The notes beneath the pieces were generated by a model. It searched no databases and was not told where the DNA came from. It saw only the letters and a list, made by a program, of their open reading frames with translations. Made by a program: the position numbers and the translations under genes. A stretch of 64,000 bases of DNA, from assembly GCA_009733575.1 (NCBI GenBank), contig ML769395.1:188987-252986 (forward strand), written 5' to 3'. Source of the stretch: Gymnopus androsaceus JB14. Its lineage: Eukaryota > Basidiomycota > Agaricomycetes > Agaricales > Omphalotaceae. Below are positions 1 to 8,791 of this stretch, piece by piece (the stretch's first letter is position 1; the number at the start of each line of letters is the position of its first letter).

Positions 1-766
1 GTACAGCGACTGGCGGGCCCCAAACTTGAGCTCGACTTCACCAACCTTTTGAGTCTGGCGTTCGTCGAGAGTGGTGGCGTGCATGGATGAGAAGATGTGG
101 TCAAAAACGCGCTGGTTTCCCATTAACGATGTCGTCCCAATCGTCTGATGAGAAGACGGGACAATCAGGCTGGGATTGGATGGTAGATTGTGCATATTTA
201 GGTTCTCGGGCAAGATTTGCGAGGATAGCTCGAGTCTTTTCAAGAGACTCTGAGAGTTTGACTTTGGAGCTAGTTGCACGACTGAGCCAGGGTAAGACTG
301 ATTCATCAATCTTTCGACGAGAGGACGTGTGGGTCTGACCGTCCTCAGAATCGTTCTCGGACTCATCTCCTTCTTCATCATGGGTTTGCTTCTGAGCTGT
401 CGTAGCAGCATCGGAGTTGCCAACTCCCCTTGGGCTGCGGCTTTGTTCCTCTTGTTCTCAATGGAGTCGAGGAGTTGGAGATAGAGTGCAAGGCTTTGCA
501 CAAGAGACTCCTGAGAGAGATTCGCCGCAGCAAGGAGGGCCTGGATCTCGAGCAGGGCAGAGACCTTGTCCTTGTCACCCTTTTCGAAGACTCGAACGGT
601 GGCATGCAGCTCTGGGATAGCGAGGGAGGATCATGGATGCCCCGAGTTGCTGTGGATTTGCACCACCCGGAGGAACTCTGCTGCGCTTGCTGGCCACTCT
701 GGGTGGCTGCTGCTGCTGTTGCTGTGGCTGCTCGGTAGCATTACTATCCGTCATCAGGTTGAACAA
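1..766 (-). pseudogene. Decayed Gag-like transposon protein
   Basis: The minus strand reads as a protein gene in pieces that change frame. A glutamine-rich start (SNATEQPQQQQQQPP) lies near 754. A second frame carries LHATVRVFEKGDKDKVSALL near 590-540. The last part reads FSSDDWDDIVNGK in one frame, then DHIFSSMHATTLDERQ and KVGEVELKFGA in another, up to the window edge. That order of motifs resembles the Gag-like proteins of fungal retroelements I associate with tyrosine-recombinase (DIRS-like) elements, but that assignment is from memory. At least two frame changes and no single start make an intact gene unlikely. The gene runs off the left edge. Confidence 0.4.
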
Positions 767-806
767 AGTGATGTATTAATAAAGTAACGCGAATACGAAA
801 ACGACA

Positions 807-880
807 CTGAGAGTTTGTTGAGTCAGAAAAATAAGGAAACCGTAACTACTACACACACCTGAGAGTTCGTCGAGTCAGAA
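807..880. repeat. Short direct repeat at the broken end of the copia element
   Basis: Two copies of CTGAGAGTTYGTYGAGTCAGAAA lie 52 bp apart, starting at 807 and 859. They sit exactly where the copia Gag frame ends at 875, so they may mark a deletion or rearrangement joint. They could also be chance leftovers of adjacent elements. Confidence 0.4.
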
Positions 881-2287
881 AGGGTGGCTGACTTGGCAAT
901 GGAAATACCTTTGGTCCCGGAAGATGTGGCGTGTCGCTCCAGTATCATGGTTGATTGTGTTCTCCTGTGGTTCATTTAGGTTTAGAGCGCTAGCATTTAC
1001 CGTGATCTTTTGTGACGAATCCACAGGTTCAACTTCTTCCATAAAACCGTCTGTCAAGAACGCAAATGCACCGTCAATTCTGTTCAAGAGGCTGTTTGAC
1101 TCTTCATCTGAAACTTGGCCGTAGCTGGCTAATGCAGCGTCTCGACTCGGGTCTCCAGCTTCATCCTCTGGTTCGGCCATCTTCGCACTTGCACCTACTT
1201 TCTTCAACATTTCCTTTCTTCGATCTGCTGCCCTCGTATCTGGGGAGAGGTGGATTCTCCTCGATCCCTTGTACCATTCAGGATACTTTCCTGCGCTTCC
1301 GCTGTTGTAAGCAAAACACTTGTCTATCGTGTGTCCCACTGGGTAACCGCAAAATTCGTTACCACAAATCTTCTTCTTTTCATTCGCTCCCGGGTACGGT
1401 TTCGGTTTGCGATCTGTCCTTCGGGCTTGGTGTTGTTGTCGACTTGACAAAGGAGAGGAGTTAGCCGAGTAGGCACCGGGTAAAGGATTGTCGGTATGTT
1501 TTCCTCTCTTTCCAGCGAGGATTGCGTTGACTGAAATTGTCAATGCAGATATCCCTTTGTGGATTTCCTCTTCACGAAGACATTGCACGACCTGCCTTGA
1601 ACTATAAGGAGTACCTGCTGCTTCGGCCTCTTTCATCTTCTCGCGAAGGTGATCTCGACAATAGCGCCAGTCTTCGTCACTAGTCATTAGCATCGCTAGG
1701 TGCTTCGCAAATTCGCAGTCAGGCATTAGAAGAGGGTCCGCATCTCGGAGTCGACTATAGAGTTGAATCATGGTGGTTAACCATGATGCAGGGTCGTCAG
1801 TGTCTCTGCAGGAGTTGCCAATGATTTGTTGTTTAAGGGATATGGCAGCTAGGGAGTTTGTTGGTTCGTATTCATTCTTCAAAGCGAACCATGCTGAATG
1901 AGCTGATTTGCAGTTGTCCACAACGTAAAGTTTCTGAGTCGGGACGGCTTTGATGATAACGGCAAGAGCTTTCTTGTCGCCATCAAGCCACATCTTGGCT
2001 GCTGCTTTGGCTAATGCAACTGCCGCTTCGTTACTGCGAGTTTTCCCTTTTACCCAAGTACCTTCTACAAGAACATCGACTTCTGTGCTTGTCTCGAGAG
2101 CGGGAATTACTGGTGGCTTGTAGTCCGGCCCATCTATATATTTCCAGTAGTCCGCGGCATCGAGTTCAAGCTCGGATTTCCTACGGAATTCGTTGTAGTT
2201 GTTGGAACCATCCTCGTTTTCTTTTATAGGGGTAAGCGAGATTTTCCTCCAGTTTCCTTTCTCGGAATCATCTGTGATTTTGGTCAT
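875..2287 (-). CDS. Ty1/copia Gag with start of protease, 3'-truncated
   Basis: A 470-residue open frame runs from an ATG at 2287. The middle (about residues 90-270) has the gag-polypeptide fold pattern of copia elements (WFALKNEYEP, SWLTTMIQLYSRLRDAD). A zinc-knuckle-like motif CGNEFCGYPVGHTIDKC (C-x4-C-x6-H-x4-C) lies near residues 310-326. The C-terminus holds NHDTGATRHIF, which matches the aspartic protease active site D-T/S-G-A. The frame stops about 15 residues later, so most of protease and all of integrase, reverse transcriptase and RNase H are missing. Its LTR and primer site lie just upstream (2394-2620). Gag would package element RNA in cytoplasmic particles, but this copy cannot move on its own. 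Confidence 0.85.
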   Translation of the reverse strand: MTKITDDSEKGNWRKISLTPIKENEDGSNNYNEFRRKSELELDAADYWKYIDGPDYKPPVIPALETSTEVDVLVEGTWVKGKTRSNEAAVALAKAAAKMWLDGDKKALAVIIKAVPTQKLYVVDNCKSAHSAWFALKNEYEPTNSLAAISLKQQIIGNSCRDTDDPASWLTTMIQLYSRLRDADPLLMPDCEFAKHLAMLMTSDEDWRYCRDHLREKMKEAEAAGTPYSSRQVVQCLREEEIHKGISALTISVNAILAGKRGKHTDNPLPGAYSANSSPLSSRQQHQARRTDRKPKPYPGANEKKKICGNEFCGYPVGHTIDKCFAYNSGSAGKYPEWYKGSRRIHLSPDTRAADRRKEMLKKVGASAKMAEPEDEAGDPSRDAALASYGQVSDEESNSLLNRIDGAFAFLTDGFMEEVEPVDSSQKITVNASALNLNEPQENTINHDTGATRHIFRDQRYFHCQVSHPF

Positions 2288-2393
2288 AGTTGATGAGGGG
2301 AGTTTAGACGAGTCGTATCTTTGTAATGTTTACTAGGTTTGGAATGTCTGATGAGCTCGATATACGATATGTGTGTGTGCGCAGAATTTCAGA

Positions 2394-2410
2394 GCACGGG
2401 GCCCATAACC
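2394..2410 (-). other. Primer-binding site, initiator-tRNA half type
   Basis: Directly inside the LTR, the minus strand reads GGTTATGGGCCCCGTGC. This is complementary to the anticodon stem-loop of eukaryotic initiator tRNA-Met (GGGCCCAUAACC), the primer type known for Drosophila copia. It fixes the element's orientation and the LTR edge. Confidence 0.75.
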
Positions 2411-2620
2411 TGTTAACAGTAGTGTGATTCAACAAGGTTTATTTAGATTAACTGGTTCGGAGCAACGAGTGATTAGTTATACAAGGATTTAAGTTCAAAG
2501 GGTATCGTACCTGGTTCGGAGCAACGAGTGATAAAGGGGTCGTTGCTCCGACCCAGGTTTAGTAAGTAACTGCTCGATCGAACTACGTCGGCATGGGCGC
2601 TTGGGCACCATCCGTTAACA
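2411..2620 (-). repeat. 5' LTR of the copia element
   Basis: In element orientation the unit starts TGTTAACGGATGG and ends CTGTTAACA, giving TG...CA ends with a TGTTAAC/GTTAACA terminal palindrome over 210 bp. The primer site follows at once. Inside, a word CTGGTTCGGAGCAACGAGTG occurs at 2451 and 2511, and an inverted form (GTCGTTGCTCCGACCC) follows at 2539, so the second copy and its inverted partner can form a hairpin. The word may be a promoter or enhancer element. The 3' LTR is absent from the window. Confidence 0.75.
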
Positions 2621-2759
2621 CCGGTACAATAATAGCATGTACCACTTGCCCGGTTAACCTTAGTTTTCTGTTACCACCTGGGAACCAGGTATACAACATA
2701 ATATTAAAGGCCTTCAGATATTTTTCCTCCTTACCTGTTCAACCGCTCCCCCTTCCAAG

Positions 2760-3338
2760 ATGAGATTAATTCAGCACATATTTCTTGTTCTTTCAACCAG
2801 CAGCGTCCTCTTCACCATTGCTCGACCTGTTTTCAACGATGCCTCTGCACATCTGCTTGAAAGGTATGTGGAAATAATATCAAGTCGCCTTTATGTAGAC
2901 CCAACGTCAAGAAGGGGTGTAGAGCAGCGTGAAGTCCTTCCTTTCGATTCTGGAACGGAGGGATGGATAAAGTGTGAAGTTCTACCCTTCGATTCTGGAA
3001 CGGAGGGTTGGAGAAAGCGTGAAGAAGATGGGTAAGTAGCAACAACATTTGATGATTTGAACTCATGGTTCTAATTTGGCATTTGGTAAAAGGAGCCTGG
3101 AGGTTCAGCCGCCTTTTGCTGTCGATATTGAAACCGGAACTTGGTTGAAAAAGTGCGAAGAGGACATGGCTGGTCCAACATTCGCCCTCGACCTCATAAC
3201 TAAAGAATGGATCAAGAAGCGCGAAGATAATGTGTAAGTCATCCATGATGCTTTGGATTTTGGAGAATAGTGTTCTAATTATCGTATATTAGCGAGTGTG
3301 AGGTTTTGCCTTTTGACTCTGGGGTTGAAGGGTGGTAG
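2760..3338 (+). CDS. Small secreted repeat protein, candidate Kex2-processed peptide precursor
   Basis: Three exons (2760-3031, 3093-3233, 3293-3338) join in phase to about 152 residues. A further in-frame 48-nt intron is possible at 2865-2912. Residues 1-21 form a signal peptide (MRLIQHIFLVLSTSSVLFTIA). The mature part is built of about five repeats ending in a basic pair. The unit EVLPFDSGTEGW occurs twice perfectly. PPFAVDIETGTW and PTFALDLITKEW are diverged copies, and EVLPFDSGVEGW closes the protein. The linkers are KC, RKRE, KKCE and KKRE, so some carry the KR pair cut by Kex2 in the Golgi. This architecture matches fungal repeat-peptide precursors, including signalling peptides and the precursors of dikaritin RiPPs. 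No modifying enzyme (UstY-like) is next to it, so a cyclised product is not supported here. Confidence 0.65.
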
Positions 3339-4040
3339 ATCTCAGTCGAAGTCTAATGATATGTAAGTGCCAATTCTTCCTTTTCACTGTTTGATTCGCT
3401 GATCTTGTTTAACTTTGAGAGACCGAGCCTTTTTGTATAACCGGAGCAGTCTTGTTGTGAGAATGAGGTTTCATACGTAACAGTATGAGGGAAGTCACAG
3501 CACAAAGGGACTGCTGCCAGTGTAGTTGTGAATGTGCATAGATTCTGTATAGTACTATGTAAAACTCGGGAGGAAAAAAACCATCATGATCGTAGTACTT
3601 ATCAAACAATCTTGCTGAGAAGGGTCCAATAATTCAAGGGTGGGAAGAAGACGCGTCAAGCCAATGATCGTCCTGGAGAGAAGAAACGAAAAATAGACTC
3701 GAAACCTGAAAGCCACCATATTTCCAAATACAGTATCTCCGATATTAACGCGTAAATGCTTGATTGGGTGCTTGAATCTATATCATCGTTTCTACGTTCC
3801 TCTGTACTTCCGCATCTTGGGAGGGCGGAGCCCTGATCACCCCATCCTATCCCGTCATCCTAACCAAAATCTAGAGTCTTTTTTTTTCATCCAAAATCTG
3901 GGATAGGCGCAGGTGCGCGTTCGCAGTCACTGAGTCAGAATCGCACTGAATGTTTATGTTTCGGCAACCAAATTCACTGAGATAGATTCACTAAAACAAT
4001 CTGGAGACGGCCACCTCAGAGGTTTTCCCCCCCTTTTAGG
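3339..4040. other. Intergenic, no gene seen
   Basis: About 700 bp with many stops on both strands. It should hold the 3' end of the repeat-peptide transcript and the 5' boundary of the LINE fragment. I see no domain, RNA gene or repeat in it. Confidence 0.6.
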
Positions 4041-5890
4041 GCTTTCTCCTCAGTGCTTCAAGACCAGTTTGTCAAAAAGTCAGAGAAAGCCCGGAAAGTT
4101 GCACATGCTGTACTACATGTAGAGTCAATGATTGGGGCCCTCCCTGTGCATGAAGGGAAAATATTGTACATGGGCTGCATTGACCCACACCTCATATATG
4201 GAAGTGAGGTGGCTATTGATGCATCAAAGGCACTTATGGATCAATTTGTAAATGTACAGCTAGCATTCTTCCGCCGGCTGCTAGGACTGTCAAAAACTTC
4301 AATCCGAGTTGCTATATATACAGAAACAGGTATCATTCCACTCCAGTTCCGGTGGCTCAACCTCCCTCTCCGTGCACTAGCATACTTCCTGAGCCGACCC
4401 ACAAATACTTTTGTCAGGGCGGCACTCAATGAAAGTATAGATCTAGACTCAGCCGGAAAGAAGTCATGGTTCAAGGGATTAAAGGATGTAATCAATACCC
4501 TATGCCCTCATTATGAACTACCGGATAATACAACCTTATGCAGTGCATCAGACTCAACTGTACTTGGTGATTTCAATAAAGCAATACAGACAGCAGTGAC
4601 CACTTGGATTTCAGATGAACTGAACCGTGTGTCTAAACGCTCTTATCTTCTACAGATCCGACAGGAACCGCAGGAGAATGGCAGACTGAAATACCATATA
4701 TCATGCTCATCAGCAAAACCTGTATCTTGCCAGAGCAGTCAGAGCATTCAATTGATGCTTTGGAGTGCTCTGGAGTGCTCTGATGTGCTCTGACTGCTCT
4801 GGCTGCTCCGAAGCTGTAGGAGCTGAGGGAATTGATGGACAGCTGTCAGATAAGTGACATAACCAACAGAACTGATCAAAATGCTGTAAACTGTCAGGAC
4901 GTTGTATAAAAGCGTCGCCGTTCATGAACTCGAAGTTGAGCATCGGACTTGTGCTTTTCTTTTGTTTCCTTCCAGTGTCGCAACCTTGGGACAATTTTCT
5001 TTCCTCCCCCGGTGGGCTCTTATCCATTTTTGGCATTGATTGGCTGGTGTTTGGAGATGTCTGAGGGTTGTGGAGGCAGAGGCAGACTCAGAATGGGGAG
5101 GCAGAAATTGGGAAATATTCAAGCTGGCTAGAAGCGGTACTTAGTACTATGTAGTATTATCTAGACTGCTGTGTTTCGGTAGTGTACAATAAATGACGCA
5201 TATGAACTTAACACTTATTGCATGGTTACAATCTGTTACAATATGAAATTCTTGATCAAATGGCGCTCTAACCTAAAATTTGTCAAATGATGGGCAGAAT
5301 GATGGGCTTTCCAGAGAGCTCCAGAGAGCTCCAGAGAACTCAATGGTCCTCCAGAGCACTCTGGAGCTACTACCCTTGCTCTGGCTGCTCTGGATGCTCT
5401 GAGTGCTCTGGAGAGCTCTGGAGCACTCTAGAGCACATACAGGTTTTGCTGATGCTTGAGGCACTATCTGAGTGAAATACAAAACCCGCGACATCGTAAG
5501 GCACTAACTCGCCTCATCACGGGGGATCACTCACTTGCTGTTGTAAGGCTTACTTGGTCAGATAATCATAGACTGCAAGTACCCCATGAGCAGAGACTCT
5601 GCCGCTTCTGCACACAGGAAGTGGAAGCTCCAGAACATGCACTGCTGCAATGCCCCCACCAAGCTCTAGTGGACTTAAGAGCATCATTCTGGAGAGACTT
5701 TAAATCTTTGCATCCACAGGGACTCACATATACAACAGTAATGGACCAGCCTACATATGTAGCTTATCTAGCTTCATGCCGTCCAACTTTTGCTGTCCTA
5801 GCTAAATGGGTCTTTGAGGTTTTAAAAATCTATGATGGTACACCTCTACTCATCCCTCGGGAGTTCCTAAGAGACTCGAGGTCAAGATAA
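4041..5890 (+). pseudogene. LINE-type reverse-transcriptase C-terminus, 5'-truncated and split
   Basis: Two frames, 4053-4707 and 5456-5890, are the two halves of one protein. The first half has YGSEVAIDASKALMDQF and RRLLGLSKTS, and TETGIIPLQFRWLNLPLRAL, the pattern that follows the reverse transcriptase domain in fungal non-LTR elements. The second has NPRHRKALTRLITGDHSLAV followed by a CCHC zinc motif (CRFCTQ...EHALLQC). The catalytic reverse-transcriptase core with its YxDD box and the endonuclease are missing, as in a typical 5'-truncated copy. The 747 bp between the halves is a separate element. Joining base 4707 to 5457 restores the frame exactly, so the LINE was intact here when it was hit. 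Confidence 0.8.
4708..5454. mobile_element. Non-autonomous element A1 (CATCAGC ends), inserted in the LINE
   Basis: The element begins CATCAGCAAAACCTGTA and ends TACAGGTTTTGCTGATG, a perfect 17-bp terminal inverted repeat. It is flanked by CT on both sides (ATGCT if shared end bases are counted). The outer 100 bp at each end is an array of the word TGCTCTGGA and its reverse, in opposite orientations, so the arms can fold back. The inner part has no usable reading frame. Three relatives (A2-A4) lie at 39.5-41.8 kb with the same ends but different array words. The family resembles foldback or KDZ/Plavaka-type non-autonomous elements; I cannot assign a superfamily. Confidence 0.8.
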
Positions 5891-6190
5891 GTAGTGGTAG
5901 TAGATACAAGATAACTGGTTATTATAGATAGAACTATGTCACCTGTATTATATAGAAAACGGCATTCACAGGGGGCAGCGATCTACAGCAGCGACTTCGT
6001 CAGCTGTGAGCTCGTCGTCTGCTCTCGAGTGAATGTCCCGAGACCGATGATGCTAGTGCCGCATCGGGATATGTCTTGGACCCTCCGGCGTTCAGATCTT
6101 GGACCGTGCCGTGTAATAAAATCTTCCTTCCTTCCTTCCCCCCAAGATTCTGCGGGGAACGGGGTCCTTCTCAGGGTCGTTGAAACTATG
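5891..6190. other. LINE tail and upstream region of the secreted-protein gene
   Basis: About 300 bp. The first 80 bp is probably LINE 3' untranslated sequence. The rest leads into the TATA box of the next gene. No coding sequence is supported. Confidence 0.5.
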
Positions 6191-6198
6191 TATAAAAG
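6191..6198 (+). promoter_or_regulatory. TATA box of the secreted-protein gene
   Basis: TATAAAAG lies 141 bp before the ATG at 6332, a normal distance for a basidiomycete gene with a leader of about 110 nt. Confidence 0.6.
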
Positions 6199-6331
6199 CG
6201 AGATAGGCAAAGTATCTTGACCCCCCAACTGCTGGCCAGTCCCATCGACGTCTTGAATTTTTCTTGCTGAGCCTCTCCGTCTTGTCCACCCTTCTTTTTA
6301 CGCACAACCTACCTTGTTCTTCCGCCAAATC

Positions 6332-6894
6332 ATGCGCTTTAACCCAGTGTATCTTGTCCTTTGTCTCATCTCCGCTGCTAGTGCGGCACCTCTGATCGTA
6401 CGTTATCTTGTGTCCTCGCTTTGCAGACTAGTCGACAATGGACTTACCCGAATCATTCAATATACTAGGCTGATACTGACGTTCACGCTCGGATGATGGC
6501 CACAGCGCGGGGACCTAATGAGGCAGCAGCGACGACACTCTCGTTTGAATTCACGGGACCTCCCAAAGGCCTTACGATTTCCCCTCCGTTACAGCGTGGG
6601 CGGCCTACCGATAATGTCGGAAAACTGGCCAAGGGAATGTTCACAGATTATATCGATTCTATAAAACCCAAGTTGATCAAAAGATTCAACTTGGATCCAG
6701 AAGTGAAATTTGTTATCAATGACTATCCATTCCAGAAACTCCCAAATCCGGCAAGAATTTGGTTCAAGGTTGAAATCGACAATACGATCTACACTGGGTG
6801 GACTACCGGAAAAAATAAAGTGAAGGGAAATCCCTCCACAGGGCAGATGACTTACTTTAAAAACGGCGTTTCGGAGCTTCTTGAACTCGATTGA
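6332..6894 (+). CDS. Small secreted protein, unknown function
   Basis: Exon 6332-6397 codes a clean signal peptide (MRFNPVYLVLCLISAASA). After a 71-nt intron (6398-6468, GTACGT...TACTAG) exon 6469-6894 continues in phase, giving 163 residues. The mature part starts APLIADTDVHARMM, then a low-complexity linker and a folded-looking region from about residue 60 with VGKLAKGMFTDYIDSIKPK and KVEIDNTIYTGWTTGKNK. It has no cysteine in the mature part and no membrane helix. I do not recognise the family. It resembles the expanded small secreted proteins of Agaricomycetes. Two short direct repeats (GGGATATCGGCGAA) follow at 7005-7030, probably in the 3' UTR. Confidence 0.75.
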
Positions 6895-8791
6895 AGGGAG
6901 GAGGTATGTCGTGTCCTCATTGCGTTACCATCCTTACTGATTTTCTACTCCCAGTTTATTTTGATTTGGTCTTTGTGCACTCGCGCAGCGTACTCCTGAA
7001 AGGGATATCGGCGAAAGGGATATCGGCGAACGAAGGACGGGAAAGAAGGAAGATCCGAGGGCAAAGAAATCAGACGTCATTGAGATATGTCTTTCATAGT
7101 TCTTGCAGGCCAATAAACTATACTCTCAATATTGACTAATGCGCGAATGCGTGTAGAGGATACGAGAGAAACATGTACTTCAAGTTCAAGAGAATCGTAT
7201 GATTTACGTGAGCTATACGGGTACAAATGGAGAAAATGCGCAATCTCAACGCTCTGCATGATCCGCCGTTGCACAACAACTAAGAAGAACCAGTACGCCA
7301 GCCGCTCTACACGAATGTTGCCCTCCCCCGAGCTACAGAGAATGAGCAAGCGATGTCGACATACACGAACGGGAACGGCGGCGAGTAAAAGTTGCGAGAT
7401 TGGGTCTGTTACGTTGCCCCATGCAGTAGCGCAAAACCAAGTATCCTTCCTAACGCGTAGATCCGCCCACGACTGGAGAGAACCGATTGCTGTTGATGGC
7501 AAAATCCTCGGTGCGCGCTTTTGGATAGCGTTCTGAAGCAGAAGCTCATCCATTCACTCCTCCACGAGCCCTCCTCCGTCGAGCTCAAAGCCGCACTTCC
7601 CGTAAGCTTTGGTGATGGTGACGACGCTGGAGGCTGACTCGCAACGGTCTTCTCAGACACTGTACAGTAATCAACGAAAGAGGGAGGAGAGGGAACAGGG
7701 CGAGGGGTTGAGCCAATCCAAAACCCACCCAGGCCAAATCTCATAGGTTCAGTCCCGCTGGCGAAGCTCGCTCAAGTACCAAGTACCAGTGACTGAACTA
7801 TGTGGAACAGAACCACAAGGGGCGACTCAACGTATACATCCTTTCGAGACGCTTTCGCAATAGAGATACAGAGCTAGCGTTAGAATCGATTCGAAGGGAA
7901 TATCCCAAATCATTGGCTAGAGCTAGGCTCGATTATGATGAGTGAGGGTGGGTGCGCTTGTAACTTAGAGAAGTTGCTAGCTGGTTGCGTGGATTACGAT
8001 TCAGAGTCGAAGATGAAGGTCCAGGACTTCACGCAGGCCGTTTAGCGTAGATTTAAATTCGGGATTGGATTCGGATTCCTGTATGATGCTCCGTCATAGG
8101 TTGTAGAACCAACCAAATTGCTTCCTCCGTGCTGTACGCGATATCCACTGCTGTCCAAGTTCTTCGTCTGGCTTGTCTCCATGGGATTCGAAGCCATATG
8201 ACTGGAACCAAAGCTTGGATATCGCGGGAGGTCTAGTGGATCCGAATGATATAGGAGGGAGAAGAAGGGAGAACGTTTCTGTGCGAGTAAACAGCGCCCC
8301 GTTACTGACAGCAGAGCTTCGTATTGCAGCTCGGTATTCAAGACAAGCCGGTGCTAGTGTACACTGATGGTCAAAGTTGACAAGGAAAGAGGTTTGGATT
8401 GCGGAAGAAAGAGTCGATAATTCGAGGTTGACCAACTGTAAAATAAAGTGATTAGGAGAAAAAACCGTGTAATCATCCGAGCAACGACGTACCAAATGCA
8501 TATCTCTCTAAGAAGCTAGAGGCTAACTCTCCAAGTAAATCACGGAAGGACCACCAGCAGAAAATATTGAAACTGTTTACAAGGATGGCGCCAGACAAGC
8601 GCCCAAGTTTCTGGAAAGCGTGGAATATTTAATTGGCTTGGCTGAATATGTGAACCCAGTAAATTATCGCACCTTGATTCCGAAACAACATTAATCGCAA
8701 AGGATAATAGGATAAATACATAGCTGACGATACACCAAGTAACAAAGTACTAAATAAACGTTAATAATGGTCCGAATCATTCACTACCTGA
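6895..8791. other. Long stretch without an assignable gene
   Basis: Several overlapping frames exist on both strands at 7077-7744 and 8042-8501, but none shows a known motif. A minus-strand piece near 8490-8570 has good splice signals (GTACGT...CTAATCAC...TTTTACAG) and could be an exon of an unknown gene. A polyadenylation-like AATAAA lies at 7112. Confidence 0.35.

Noticed and set aside
430..738. 102-codon plus-strand frame
   Set aside because: It is the antisense of the Gag-like coding sequence; its leucine/alanine runs come from the reversed glutamine-rich stretch.
2760..3338. Dikaritin-type RiPP gene cluster
   Set aside because: The precursor layout fits loosely, but no UstY-like oxidase, tyrosinase or other modifying enzyme is within the neighbouring 10 kb.
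4922..5131. Open frames inside element A1
   Set aside because: Short, overlapping on both strands and without motif; A1 appears non-coding.
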